The position numbers were made by a program, and so were the translations under genes. From an uncultured Oscillospiraceae bacterium (GTDB lineage: Bacteria > Bacillota > Clostridia > Oscillospirales > Oscillospiraceae), in the NCBI GenBank assembly GCA_949935795.1, contig CATLFX010000002.1, positions 1 to 64,000 of the forward strand: a stretch of 64,000 bases of DNA, in the 5' to 3' direction. This document shows, piece by piece, positions 13,965 through 24,500 of the stretch. Position 1 is the first letter of the stretch, and every line of letters begins with the position of its first letter. The notes under the pieces are model-generated. The model searched no databases and was not told where the DNA came from. It saw only the letters and a program-made list of their open reading frames with translations.

Positions 13965-14999
13965 TTAGCGCTGGCCCCTGTCGTAGGGGATGCCCTCCGC
14001 CTTGGGGGCCCGGGACTTCTTGGAGGTGAAGGCCAGCACCACCAGGGTGATGAGGTAGGGCAGCATCCGGTAGACATGGGAGCTGATGGGGGCGTTGGCC
14101 AGCAGGCACACCCCGTCTCCGTTGATGTCGATGGAGGCGTAGGAGGCGGCGATGCATTTGAACAGGCCGAACAGCAGCGCTGCCCCGGCGATGTTCAGCG
14201 GCTTCCAGTTGCCGAAGATCATGACGGCCAGGGCCAGGAAGCCGAAGCCCGCCACATCGCCGGTGGAGGCGCAGTTGGCGGTGGTCAGGGCGTAGACAAA
14301 GCCGCCTATGCCCGCCAGCACGCCGGAGATGGTGGTGCCCGCGTACCGCATTTTGTACACGTTGATGCCCAGGGAGTCGGCGGCCTGGGGATTTTCGCCG
14401 CAGGAGCGCAGGCGCAGTCCAAACCTGGTTTTGTAGAGCAGGACGGACAGCACGATGAACAGAAGGATGCACACATAGGTGGCCAGATACACCCTGTTGA
14501 TGAAGGTCTCGCCCAAAAATCCCAGATCGGTTTTGCGGTCGATGCCGAAGGTGCTCTTCTTAATCATGAACCAACTGGCGGCATCGCTGCCGTCCGCCAT
14601 TCCCAGCGTGTTTTGGTTGGCGATGATCCGGATGAGGAAGAGCACCAGAGCGGGGGCCATCAGGTTCAGCGCCGTGCCGCCGATGGTCTGGTCCGCCTTC
14701 AGGTTCACCGAGGCGAAGGACAGCAGCAGGGAGAACACCGCGCCCATCACCCCGGCGGCCAGCATGGCCAGCAGCTCCAGGCCCTGGAGGGTCAGCCAGT
14801 CTTTGGCGGCGAAGGCGTCGTGGAAGAGGGCGGTGCCCTGCATGAGCCGGACAAAGAGGACCCCGATGAAAGCGCCGAAGATCATAATGCCCTCCAGCGC
14901 CAGGTTGATGATGCCGCTGCGCTCCGCGAACACGCCGGCCAGCGCCACAATCATCAGCGGGACGGCGTAGAGCAGGGTCTGCTGAATCAGGAACGTCAT
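13965..14999 (-). CDS. nupQ: Nucleoside ABC transporter permease (NupQ-like)
   Basis: 344 residues with about nine membrane segments. It belongs to the branched-chain/BPD_transp_2 permease family used by BMP-type nucleoside importers; RSCGENPQAADSLGINVYK is the characteristic cytoplasmic loop contacting the ATPase. It pairs with the NupP-like permease, whose stop overlaps its start by four bases. Likely substrate is purine or pyrimidine nucleosides, matching the BMP lipoprotein and deoC at 31289-33367. It is the last gene of a three-gene leftward operon. Confidence 0.9.
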   Translation of the reverse strand: MTFLIQQTLLYAVPLMIVALAGVFAERSGIINLALEGIMIFGAFIGVLFVRLMQGTALFHDAFAAKDWLTLQGLELLAMLAAGVMGAVFSLLLSFASVNLKADQTIGGTALNLMAPALVLFLIRIIANQNTLGMADGSDAASWFMIKKSTFGIDRKTDLGFLGETFINRVYLATYVCILLFIVLSVLLYKTRFGLRLRSCGENPQAADSLGINVYKMRYAGTTISGVLAGIGGFVYALTTANCASTGDVAGFGFLALAVMIFGNWKPLNIAGAALLFGLFKCIAASYASIDINGDGVCLLANAPISSHVYRMLPYLITLVVLAFTSKKSRAPKAEGIPYDRGQR

Positions 15000-16288
15000 G
15001 CCTGCTCCCCTCCTTTCTCAGCGGAGGCCTCCCCCGCGGGCCCGTCCTCCGCCGGGGTGTCCGCCGCGGCTTGCTCCGGCTTGTCCTTCTTGCGGGCGCT
15101 TAGCAGCATCTTAATGAGCAGAGAGAAGGCGCTCAGGTAAACAATCACCGAGATAATGACGTCGGTGATGTACTCGTTGTAAGCGGTCAGGTTGGTGAGC
15201 TGCAGCCCCACAATGTTCAGCATGGACATGAAGCAGCCGGTAAAAATGACGCCAATGGGGTTGTTGGCCGCCAGCAGGGCCACGGGAATGCCGTTGAAGC
15301 CGGTGGCGGGCAGGGTCTGATAGGTGTGCCAGTAGAATTCCGTGTTGCCGGACAGGTAGTACAGCGCCGCGCCCGCCCCAGCCAGCGCCCCGGCGATGGC
15401 CATGGACAGCACGATATTCCGCTTGTCGTTAATCCCGGCGTACCGGGCGGCGTGGCGGTTGGCGCCGCAGGCCTTGAGCTGGTAGCCCAGCGTGGTCTTG
15501 GTCATGAGGATGTACACGCCCACGGCGATAAGGATGGCGATGAGGATGCCTGCGTTGACCTGAGAGCCGGGGAAAAGTTTATCCAGCCCCAGCTTGGCGG
15601 TCTGCACGCCGTTGCCGTCCACATAGGTCCAGGTCCCATCCACCAGGGTCCGGCCATAGGCGGTCTTGTAGACGTAACTGCTCTTCGTATTTTCCACCGT
15701 ATTCTGAAATACCTTGGTGGCGTCGAAGAACCAGGTCACCAGATTGGCGGCGATCCAGTTGGTCATAATGCAGGCCAGCACCTCGTTGATATTGAGGAAC
15801 GCCTTCACCAGGCCGGGGATACAGCCCCATAGCCCCCCTGCCAGCATACCGCCCAAAAAGGCCAGCAGCCAGATCACCGGGCCGGGCAGCGCGGACGACG
15901 GGATGCCCAGGGCGATGGCCAGAGTCGTCATGGTGCCCATCAAATACTGGCCCGGCGCGCCGATGTTGAACAGGCCCGTCTTAAACGCCACCGAGACGGA
16001 CAGGCCGGTGAGGATCAGCGGCGTGGCCCGGAAGAGCATGTTGCCGATGCTCTGGGGATTGAAGCCCCAGGTCAGATTGCCCACCGCGCTGCGGCCGGTG
16101 CTGAGTATGCCGAAGAAAATGAGCCGGATGCCCTCCCAGGCGCTGGACAGGCCCAGGTTGTCGCTGAACAGGCCCACCAGAAGCACCAGGAGGCTGCCCA
16201 CCACCAGCCCGATGACAATGGAGAGCAGGGACGCCAGCACGGTCTTGGTCCCGTCCCTTTGCAGCAGAGTTTTCCCCTGATTTTTCAT
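14996..16288 (-). CDS. nupP: Nucleoside ABC transporter permease (NupP-like)
   Basis: 430 residues from ATG 16288. It has an N-terminal membrane anchor (LLSIVIGLVVGSLLVLLVG) and further segments of the BPD_transp_2 permease fold, with the ATPase-contact loop KACGANRHAARYAGINDKRN. A region near residues 180-240 (FPGSQVNAGI context) probably lies outside the membrane. The C-terminus carries a long Lys/Glu/Ala tail ending in EKGGEQA, unusual but harmless. It overlaps nupQ by four bases and lies 55 bases after the ATPase gene. Confidence 0.9.
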   Translation of the reverse strand: MKNQGKTLLQRDGTKTVLASLLSIVIGLVVGSLLVLLVGLFSDNLGLSSAWEGIRLIFFGILSTGRSAVGNLTWGFNPQSIGNMLFRATPLILTGLSVSVAFKTGLFNIGAPGQYLMGTMTTLAIALGIPSSALPGPVIWLLAFLGGMLAGGLWGCIPGLVKAFLNINEVLACIMTNWIAANLVTWFFDATKVFQNTVENTKSSYVYKTAYGRTLVDGTWTYVDGNGVQTAKLGLDKLFPGSQVNAGILIAILIAVGVYILMTKTTLGYQLKACGANRHAARYAGINDKRNIVLSMAIAGALAGAGAALYYLSGNTEFYWHTYQTLPATGFNGIPVALLAANNPIGVIFTGCFMSMLNIVGLQLTNLTAYNEYITDVIISVIVYLSAFSLLIKMLLSARKKDKPEQAAADTPAEDGPAGEASAEKGGEQA

Positions 16289-16343
16289 GCGTCCGCATCC
16301 CCCTCTCCTGTGTAGATCTGGAAGAGATTTGGATATTTTACAA

Positions 16344-17894
16344 TCACGCGCCCTTCTCCTCCTTCCCGTTTTCATCCATTCGCTTGGCTCCGGCCATGTA
16401 GAGGCCCAGTTCCTGCACGGTGGTCTGCTTGGGGTCCAGTTCGCCCACGATTTCCCCCTCATACATTACCAGGATGCGGTCGGACAGGCTCATTACCTCG
16501 TCCAGCTCCAGGCTCACCAGCAGCACGGCCCGGCCCTTGTCCCGCTCTGCCACCAGCTGGCTGTGTATGTACTCAATGGCGCCCACGTCCAGGCCCCGGG
16601 TGGGCTGGACGGCCACGATCAGCGGCTTCTCCCGGTCCACCTCGCGGGCGATGATGGCCTTCTGCTGGTTGCCGCCGGACATGGAGCGGGCTGTGGTCAC
16701 AGGCCCCTGGCCGGACCGCACGTCGTACTGCTCAATGAGCTGTCCGGCGTACTCCCGCACCGCCCCCCGGTTGATGAAGCCATGGGTTTGAAACTGCTTC
16801 TCGTTGAACCGCTGGAGCACCAGATTCTGCTCCAGGGAGAAGTCCAGCACCAGGCCGTGCTTGTGCCGGTCCTCGGGAATGTGGCTCATATTGTTCCCCC
16901 GGTGCCTGATGGAGGCATGGGAGATATCCTCCCCGCACAGGGTCACGGTACCGCCGGAGCTCTTCTCCAGCCCCGTCAGGCCGTAGACCAGCTCGGTCTG
17001 ACCATTGCCGTCAATGCCCGCGATGCACAGGATCTCTCCCGCCCTGGCCTCAAAGGAGACGTGGTTCACGGCATTCTTCTTGTGAATTTTGGAGGGGACG
17101 CACAGGTCCCGCACCTCCAGCACCGGCGCGCCCGGCTGGGCGGGGGCCTTGGTCACCTCCAGCTGTACCGGACGGCCCACCATCATGTTGGACAGGGACT
17201 GCTTGTCCGTATCCTTGGTATCTACGGTGCCCACGCACTTGCCCTTGCGCAGCACCGTCACCCGGTCGGATACTGCCATGATCTCGTTGAGCTTGTGGGA
17301 GATGAACAGGATGGACTTGCCCTCCTTGGCAAACTCCTTCATGGTGGCCATCAGTTCGTCGATCTCCTGGGGCGTCAGCACGGCGGTGGGCTCGTCGAAG
17401 ATGAGAATCTCGTTGTCCCGGTAGAGCATCTTGAGAATCTCCACCCGCTGCTGCATCCCCACGGTGATGTCCTCCACCCTGGCGTCCAGGTCCACCTTCA
17501 GCCCATAGCGCTGAGACAAGGCCTCCACCTTAGCCCGGGCCTCCCGCTTCTGGAGGAAGCCCATTTTGGTCGTTTCCGCCCCCAGAATGATGTTGTCCAG
17601 CACGGTGAACACCTCAATGAGCTTGAAGTGCTGGTGGACCATGCCGATACCCAGGGCGGTGGCGTCGTTGGGGTCGTGAATTTTGACCTCCTGGCCGTTC
17701 TTCTTGATGACTCCCTTTTCCGGCTGGTACAGGCCGAACAGGACACTCATCAGCGTAGACTTCCCTGCCCCGTTCTCCCCCAGAAGGGCGTGAATCTCCC
17801 CCCGGCGGAGCTGGAGGGTGATATCATCGTTGGCAATGATACCGGGAAACTCCTTGGTAATGTGGAGCATCTCAATGACATTTTCCGCTGTCAT
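16344..17894 (-). CDS. nupO: Nucleoside ABC transporter ATPase (NupO-like, two NBDs)
   Basis: 516 residues holding two ATP-binding domains in tandem, as in sugar- and nucleoside-import ATPases. First domain: Walker [10 protein letters not shown] (~40), signature-like [10 protein letters not shown], Walker [12 protein letters not shown]. Second domain: a degenerate Walker A ([10 protein letters not shown]), signature SGGNQQKAI and a Walker B-like [12 protein letters not shown]. The degenerate second site is normal for this family. It powers uptake through the two permeases encoded downstream. No binding-protein gene is beside it; the BMP lipoprotein at 31289 is the likely partner. Confidence 0.93.
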   Translation of the reverse strand: MTAENVIEMLHITKEFPGIIANDDITLQLRRGEIHALLGENGAGKSTLMSVLFGLYQPEKGVIKKNGQEVKIHDPNDATALGIGMVHQHFKLIEVFTVLDNIILGAETTKMGFLQKREARAKVEALSQRYGLKVDLDARVEDITVGMQQRVEILKMLYRDNEILIFDEPTAVLTPQEIDELMATMKEFAKEGKSILFISHKLNEIMAVSDRVTVLRKGKCVGTVDTKDTDKQSLSNMMVGRPVQLEVTKAPAQPGAPVLEVRDLCVPSKIHKKNAVNHVSFEARAGEILCIAGIDGNGQTELVYGLTGLEKSSGGTVTLCGEDISHASIRHRGNNMSHIPEDRHKHGLVLDFSLEQNLVLQRFNEKQFQTHGFINRGAVREYAGQLIEQYDVRSGQGPVTTARSMSGGNQQKAIIAREVDREKPLIVAVQPTRGLDVGAIEYIHSQLVAERDKGRAVLLVSLELDEVMSLSDRILVMYEGEIVGELDPKQTTVQELGLYMAGAKRMDENGKEEKGA

Positions 17895-17953
17895 CGCTCT
17901 CCTCTCGCCTCCTCCTTCATAAGCTGACAGCCTAAAATTCAGGCTCTTTTTAC

Positions 17954-17982
17954 ATTATAAAGCAAATACGGCCAAAACACAA
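17954..17982 (-). promoter_or_regulatory. Promoter of the nupOPQ operon
   Basis: Minus strand: TTGTGT (17977-17982), 17-bp spacer, TATAAT (17954-17959). The sequence around the -35 (CTTGTGTTTTGGCCG) is nearly the same as at the promoter of the distant BMP lipoprotein gene. Confidence 0.75.
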
Positions 17983-18119
17983 GAAAATTATGCGCATATT
18001 GCCATAGGCGGCGCCGCACAACAGGGCAAGGGTGGTTCGCGAAAGATTTTACGTCAGAATAAAACGCAATTCTAAAGGAATCAGCCCTTCCTTTTAGGGA
18101 ATCATTTTCTGTTTTAACG

Positions 18120-18156
18120 CCCGCAGGGCAAGGATCAAAAATCCTTGCCCTGCGGG
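18120..18156. terminator. Perfect 16-bp stem-loop after amt
   Basis: CCCGCAGGGCAAGGAT (18120-18135) pairs with ATCCTTGCCCTGCGGG (18141-18156). It lies 14 bases past the amt stop and should end the nitrogen operon transcript. Confidence 0.8.
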
Positions 18157-18170
18157 TCTATATTTTGTTC

Positions 18171-19847
18171 TCACTCCTCGCCCTGGAGGGCGTCGTAGCC
18201 GCTCTCTCCGGTGCGGACCTTCACGGCATTCTCCACACCGCTGACAAAAATCTTGCCGTCGCCGATGCGGCCTGTGTACAGGGCCTTCCGTGCGGCGTCC
18301 ACCACCTGGGACACGGGCACCTTGGACACCACCATGTCCACCTGGAGCTTGGGCAGCAGGTTCATGGACAGGGGCACGCCGCGGTAATACTCAGTGCGGC
18401 CCTTCTGCACGCCGCAGCCCAGCACCTGGGTGACGGTCATGCCGGTGACACCGATGTCGTTCATGGCGGACTTGAGCTGCTCGAACTTGGCCTGATTGCA
18501 CACGATGGTGACCTTGGACAGCTTCACGTCAGAGGCGGGCATATTCCCGGTAACCACCTGGACGGGCACCGCCTCGTCCACGCTCCTGCCGCTCTTGACG
18601 GCCACGGGCTCGGGGAACGCGTTATCCCCAGGCATGGCGGTCAGCGTGGTGGAGGGCATGAAGTCGGCGTAAGCGGAGGGCAGGCCGTGCTCGGTGGAGT
18701 CCAGGCCGGAGATCTCCTCCTCGGCGGACACCCGCAGGCCGTTGGCGGCGCGGATGATATGGAACACAATGGTCATGGTGACCACGGTGTAGGCCGCGAT
18801 GGCCAGCACGCCCAGGCACTGGACCCCCAGCTGGTGGAAGCCGCCGCCGTAGAGCAGGCCGCCGTCGGTGGCCAGCAGGCCGGTGAGGATGGTTCCAGTA
18901 AGGCCGCAGCCGCCGTGGACGGCCACCGCGCCCACCGGGTCGTCGATGTGGAGCTTGGTGTCGACGGTCTCAACAATGACAACGACCAGAATGCCGGTGA
19001 CCACGCCCACGATGGCGGAACCCAGAGCGTCCAGGTTGGCGCAGCCGGCGGTAATGCCCACCAGGCCTGCCAGGGGGGCATTGAGGCACATGCCCACGTC
19101 AGGCTTACCATTCTTGATCCAGGTGAACAGCATACAGACCACGGTGGCCACCGCCGGGGCGATGGTGGTGTTACCCAGAATCTGGGCCATCTGGGCGGTA
19201 TCGGAGGCCGCCGCGCCGTTGAAGCCGTACCAGCAGAACCACAGGATGAAAGTGCCCATGGCCGCCAGCGGGATGTTGTGGCCCAGGATGGCCCGTGAAT
19301 TGCCCTTTTCGTCATACTTGCCGATGCGGGCCCCCAGCATAATCGCGCCGATCAGCCCGGAGATGCCGCCCACCATGTGGATGACGGCGGACCCGGCGAA
19401 GTCGATAAAACCCAGTTTGGCCAGCCAGCCCTGGGCGTTCCATACCCAGCCCGCCTCGATGGGGTACACCACGGCGGAGATGACGGCGGAGTAGATGCAG
19501 TAGCTGGAGAACTTGGTGCGCTCGGCCATGGCTCCAGACACGATGGTGGCGGCGGTGGCGCAGAACACCAGCTGGAAGAAGAAGTTCGACCAGTCAAAGG
19601 CGTAGAAGTCGGTGAACATCTGATACTCCGGCATACCGATGAGGCCGAAGAAGTAGTTCTCGCTGTTCATGATGCCATAGCCCAGGGCCACGAACACCAC
19701 GGTGCCGATGCAGAAATCCATCAGGTTTTTCATGATGATGTTGCCCGCGTTCTTGGCCCGGGTGAAGCCCGCCTCTACGGCGGCGAAGCCGCACTGCATG
19801 AAAAACACTAAAATCGCCCCCACCAGATACCATACTGACATATCCAT
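18171..19847 (-). CDS. amt: Ammonium transporter with fused P-II regulatory domain
   Basis: 558 residues. Residues 1 to ~400 are an Amt channel with about eleven membrane segments and the pore histidine pair in SAVIHMVGG and AVAVHGGCG. After a ~40-residue linker, residues ~441-558 form a P-II (GlnB/GlnK) domain: KLSKVTIVCNQAKFEQLKSA, the T-loop GCGVQKGRTEYYRG, and the C-terminal signature TGRIGDGKIFVSGVENAVKV. P-II proteins bind ATP/ADP and 2-oxoglutarate and plug Amt channels when nitrogen is plentiful; fusing it puts the gate on the channel itself. It is downstream of gltD in the nitrogen cluster and has its own promoter and a structured leader. Confidence 0.95.
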   Translation of the reverse strand: MDMSVWYLVGAILVFFMQCGFAAVEAGFTRAKNAGNIIMKNLMDFCIGTVVFVALGYGIMNSENYFFGLIGMPEYQMFTDFYAFDWSNFFFQLVFCATAATIVSGAMAERTKFSSYCIYSAVISAVVYPIEAGWVWNAQGWLAKLGFIDFAGSAVIHMVGGISGLIGAIMLGARIGKYDEKGNSRAILGHNIPLAAMGTFILWFCWYGFNGAAASDTAQMAQILGNTTIAPAVATVVCMLFTWIKNGKPDVGMCLNAPLAGLVGITAGCANLDALGSAIVGVVTGILVVVIVETVDTKLHIDDPVGAVAVHGGCGLTGTILTGLLATDGGLLYGGGFHQLGVQCLGVLAIAAYTVVTMTIVFHIIRAANGLRVSAEEEISGLDSTEHGLPSAYADFMPSTTLTAMPGDNAFPEPVAVKSGRSVDEAVPVQVVTGNMPASDVKLSKVTIVCNQAKFEQLKSAMNDIGVTGMTVTQVLGCGVQKGRTEYYRGVPLSMNLLPKLQVDMVVSKVPVSQVVDAARKALYTGRIGDGKIFVSGVENAVKVRTGESGYDALQGEE

Positions 19848-19924
19848 TGCAATTCCTCCCTGAAAACAGTTTTAGGGCGGACCCACGTTTTTCGCGGACA
19901 CGCCCCCTTGCGTGAAACAGGAAT

Positions 19925-20000
19925 GGCGCCGGGAGCGGTGAAGCTCTCCGGCGCCTTTGCCTGATGGGGGCAGTATAGCCCCGCTTTTGCAGGATGTCAA
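19925..20000 (-). promoter_or_regulatory. amt promoter and leader hairpin
   Basis: Minus strand: TTGACA (19995-20000), 17-bp spacer, TATACT (19972-19977). The leader then folds: GGCGCCGG, a bulged A, GAGC, six-base loop UUCACC, GCTC, CCGGCGCC (19955 to 19925). A second weaker hairpin follows. The fold is very stable and precedes the amt start by about 75 bases, so it may attenuate amt, possibly via the ANTAR protein encoded at 26204. Confidence 0.65.
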
Positions 20001-20092
20001 GTGCATAAATTCATTTTTGGCGGGTATTCCAAATGTTTTTGCTGTTTGAGCAGCAATATAAGCATATTTTCCTGCATTTGTAACGTGGGATG

Positions 20093-21571
20093 TCAGTTCA
20101 GATTGCTGTACCCCATCAGATATTCGTCAACCTCCCGGGCGGCGGCCCGGCCCTCGGCGATGGCCCACACCACCAGGGACTGGCCCCGGCGCATGTCCCC
20201 GGCGGCAAATACCTTTTCCACTCCTGTTGCGTGACTGCCAGAGGCGGTGGACACATTGGACCGCCCGTCCCGGGCCAGGCCGAAGGCGTCGGCGGCGTAG
20301 TCCTCCGGCCCCAGGAAGCCCGCGGCGATGAGCAGCAGCTGGCAGGGAAGCTCCTCCTCCGAGCCGGGCACCTCACCCATAAAGCGCCGTCCGTTTTCCT
20401 CCCTTGGCTCCAGCTTCACGGTGACAATAGAGGACAGCTCCCCGTTCTCGTCCATCCGGCACTCCTTTACCGTGGTCTGATACAGCCGGGGATCGGCCCC
20501 AAACACCGCGATAGCCTCCTCCTGGCCGTAGTCGGTCTTGCAGATCCGGGGCCACTGGGGCCAGGGGTTGCCGTCCGCCCGCGTGTCCGGCAGCTTGGGC
20601 ATCATCTCCAACTGCACCACGGAGCGGCACCCGTGGCGGATGGCGGTGCCCACGCAGTCGTTGCCGGTGTCTCCGCCCCCCACAATGACCACGTCCCTGC
20701 CCGCCGCGTCGATATACCTGCCCTTCTCCATCCCCGTATCCAGCAGGGCCCGGGTGGTGGAGGTCAGAAAATCCACGGCAAAATACGCGCCCTGGATCCC
20801 CTCCGCCACGGGAAGAGGCCGGGGCTTTTTCGCCCCGCAGCACAGGATGACCGCATCATATTCCTCCAAAAGGACTTGGGCGGACAGATCCCGGCCTATG
20901 TCGCAGGAGGTGCGGAACTCTACGCCCTCCGCCGCCATCAAATCCACCCGGCGGGCGACGACCTCCTTTTGCAGCTTCATGTTGGGAATGCCGTACATGA
21001 GAAGGCCCCCGGGCCGGTCGTCCCGCTCAAATACGGTGACAGAGTGGCCCCGGCGGTTCAGCTGCTGAGCGGCGGCCAATCCGGCGGGGCCTGACCCCAC
21101 CACAGCCGCCTTTTTTCCCGTGCGCGCCTTGGGCGGCTGGGGCGCCATGAGTCCGGACGCAAAGCCCGCCTCGATCACCGCCAGCTCGTTGTCCCGGATG
21201 GTAACCGCCTCCCCGTGGAGGCCGCAGGTGCAGGCCGCCTCGCACAGGGCGGGACACACCCGCCCTGTGAATTCTGGGAAGCTGTTGGTCTTGCACAGGC
21301 GGGCCAGGGCCTGGTCCAGGTTTCCGGTATACACCAGGTCGTTCCACTCCGGGACCAAATTGTGGAGGGGGCACCCGGTGAACATGCCTCCCAGCTCCAC
21401 CCCGGACTGGCAGAAGGGGACGCCGCACTCCATACACCGCGCCGCCTGACGCCGCCGCTCCTCCTCCGGGAGCATGGGGTGGAACTCGTTCCAGTGCCTG
21501 ACGCGCTCCAAAGGCGGCTGGCCGGGACGGCCCCGGCGCTGGAACTCCAAAAATCCAGTGGGCTTTCCCAT
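20093..21571 (-). CDS. gltD: Glutamate synthase (NADPH) small subunit
   Basis: 492 residues. The N-terminal Fe-S region has [10 protein letters not shown] and then [14 protein letters not shown] (two [4Fe-4S] clusters), followed by FAD-binding [15 protein letters not shown] (~155) and NADPH-binding [15 protein letters not shown] (~295), ending with [14 protein letters not shown]. It passes electrons from NADPH to the large subunit, which makes two glutamates from glutamine and 2-oxoglutarate. Its ATG overlaps the gltB stop by one base (TAATG). Confidence 0.97.
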   Translation of the reverse strand: MGKPTGFLEFQRRGRPGQPPLERVRHWNEFHPMLPEEERRRQAARCMECGVPFCQSGVELGGMFTGCPLHNLVPEWNDLVYTGNLDQALARLCKTNSFPEFTGRVCPALCEAACTCGLHGEAVTIRDNELAVIEAGFASGLMAPQPPKARTGKKAAVVGSGPAGLAAAQQLNRRGHSVTVFERDDRPGGLLMYGIPNMKLQKEVVARRVDLMAAEGVEFRTSCDIGRDLSAQVLLEEYDAVILCCGAKKPRPLPVAEGIQGAYFAVDFLTSTTRALLDTGMEKGRYIDAAGRDVVIVGGGDTGNDCVGTAIRHGCRSVVQLEMMPKLPDTRADGNPWPQWPRICKTDYGQEEAIAVFGADPRLYQTTVKECRMDENGELSSIVTVKLEPREENGRRFMGEVPGSEEELPCQLLLIAAGFLGPEDYAADAFGLARDGRSNVSTASGSHATGVEKVFAAGDMRRGQSLVVWAIAEGRAAAREVDEYLMGYSNLN

Positions 21572-24500
21572 TATTTCGCACCTCCCGTCACGGCGTAAAA
21601 CGCCTCCATTTCCGCCTCGTCATGGTTCATGCCCCGCTCCTCGCACTGGGCGATGGCCCGGAGCATACGGTCGTAGTCCCTAGGCAGAATTTTTTTGAAA
21701 TTCGCCGCGGCGCTGTCGAAATCCTCCAAAATGGCCCTGCCCTTCTCCGAACCGGTGGCGGCCACATGCTGGGCAATGAGGGCCCGCAGCTCCTCCAGAT
21801 CGTGCTTTGACCTCACCGGCTCCATGGACACCAGCTCCTTGTTCACCCGCAGGTACAGGTCCCGCCGGGGGTCCCAGACGTAGGCCACACCGCCCGACAT
21901 ACCGGCGGCAAAGTTTTTGCCGGTCTCACCCAGCACCACCACCCGGCCGCCGGTCATGTACTCGCAGCCGTGGCCGCCCACGCCCTCCACCACCGCCGAG
22001 GCCCCGGAGTTGCGCACGGCGAACCGCTCCCCGGCCCGGCCCGCGATGAAGGCCATGCCGGAGGTGGCCCCATACAGCGCCACGTTGCCGATGATGATGT
22101 TTTCCTCCGCGTAAAAGCGGGCGCTTTTGGGCGGATAGACCGCCAGCTTACCGCCAGACAGCCCCTTGCCGAAGTAATCGTTGGCGTCCCCCTCCAGCTC
22201 CAGGGTGAGCCCACGGGGAATGAATGCCCCGAAGGACTGTCCTCCCCCGCCGGTACAATGGACGGTGAAGGCGTCCTCCTCCAGTCCCTGCCCGTGGAGG
22301 CGAGTGATCTCAGAGCCGAATATGGTCCCCACCGCCCGGTCCGTGGAGGTGACGGGCAGGGAGATCTGGGCTTTTTTCCCTTTTTTCAGTGCCCCGCCCA
22401 GCTTGGGCAATAGGACGGACTGGTCCACCCCCTGCTCCAGGTGAAAATCATACTCATCGGCGGGGTCAAAATGGGTCTTGTACCCCTTTCCAACGTAGGG
22501 ATTGTCCAAAATAGCGGACAGGTCCACCGCGGCGGTCCGGCCGTTCACCGCCCGCTCCCGTCTTTTCAGCAGGTCGGTACGGCCCACCAGCTCGTTCACC
22601 GTGCGCACACCCAGCTTGGCCATGTGCTCCCGCAGCTCCTGGGCGATAAAGCGCATAAAGTTGACCACGTATTCCGGCTTGCCCTGGAACCGCTTCCTCA
22701 GCTCAGGATTCTGGGTAGCCACCCCCACGGGGCAGGTGTCCAGATTGCACACCCGCATCATGACGCAGCCCATGGTCACCAGGGGTGCGGTGGCAAAGCC
22801 GAACTCCTCCGCCCCCAGCATACAGGCGATGGCCACGTCCCGGCCCGTCATCAGCTTGCCGTCGGTCTCCAGCGCCACCCGGGAGCGCAGCCCGTTCTGG
22901 ATGAGGGTCTGGTGGGTCTCCGCCAGCCCCAGCTCCCAGGGCAGTCCAGCATGGTGGATGGAGGTGCGGGGAGCCGCTCCGGTGCCCCCGTCCCAGCCGG
23001 AGATGAGCACCACCTGGGCCCCCGCCTTGGCCACGCCGGCGGCTACGGTGCCCACCCCCGCCTCGCTCACCAGCTTGACGGAGATGCGGGCGCTGCGGTT
23101 GGCGTTTTTCAGGTCGAAGATGAGCTGGGCCAAGTCCTCGATGGAGTAGATGTCGTGGTGGGGCGGCGGGGAGATCAGAGCCACGCCGGGGGTGGAATAC
23201 CGGGTCCGGGCGATCCAGGGGTATACCTTTTTCCCCGGCAGATGGCCTCCCTCCCCGGGTTTGGCCCCCTGGGCCATCTTAATTTGAATCTCTTTCGCGC
23301 TCACCAGGTACTCGCTGGTGACGCCGAACCGCCCGGAGGCCACCTGCTTGATGGCGGAACAGCGGTCCGATTTCAGTCGGTCAGGCCGCTCGCCCCCCTC
23401 GCCGGAGTTGGACTTGCCCCCCAGCAGGTTCATGGCCTGGGCCAGGCACTCGTGGGCCTCCTGAGAGATGGAGCCGTAGCTCATGGCCCCGGTTTTGAAC
23501 CGTTTCACAATAGAGTCCACACCCTCCACCTGGTCGATGGGGATGGGCTCGTCCAAATACCGCATCTCCATCAGCCCCCGGAGGGTGTGAGGGGAGTTCT
23601 CGTCGTCCACCAGGGCGCTGTACTGCTTGAACAGGGCGTAATCCCCCCGGCGGGCGGCCTCCTGGAGGAGGTGGATGGCCTGGGGACTGTACATGTGGTC
23701 CTCCTGCCCCGCCCGGGCCTTGTGGGTCCCGGCGGAGTCCAGGGTGAGGTCCGCCGCCAGCCCCAGGGGGTCGAAGGCCCTGGAGTGGTTCCGGTCCACC
23801 ATCTGCTCGATCTCTTTGAGCCCGACGCCCCCCACCCGGGAGACGGTGTTGGTAAAATACTCGTCCACCACGTCCTTGGCGATGCCGACAGCCTCAAAAA
23901 TCTGGGCGGACTGGTAGGACTGGAGGGTGGATATGCCCGTCTTGGAGGCGATTTTCACGATCCCTTTGAGGATAGCCTTGTTGTAGTCGTCCACCGCCGC
24001 GCTGAACTCCTTGTCCAGCATCCCCTCGTCGATGAGCTGGCCGATGGTCTCCTGGGCCAGGTAGGGGTTGACGGCCCGCGCCCCGTAGCCCAGCAGGGTT
24101 GCGAAATGGTGGACATCCCTGGGCTCGGCGGACTCCAAAATCACGGACACCGCCGTGCGTTTGCGGGTGCGGACCAGGTGCTGCTCCAGGGCGGACACCG
24201 CCAGCAGGGACGGGATGGCCGTGTGGTTCTCATCCACACCCCGGTCGGACAGGATGATGATGTTGGCACCGTTTCGGTACGCCCGGTCGGCGGCAATTTT
24301 CATCTGATCCAGCGCCCGCTTCAGGGGCATGCTTTTGAAGTAGAGCAAAGACACCGTCTCCACGTGAAAGCCCGGACGGTCCATGTGTTTGATTTTCATC
24401 AGGTCCACCGAGGTGAGAATGGGGTTGTGAATCTGGAGCACCCGGCAGTTTTCCGCCCGCTCCTCCAGCAGGTTGCCGTCGTCGCCCACGTAGACGGTGG

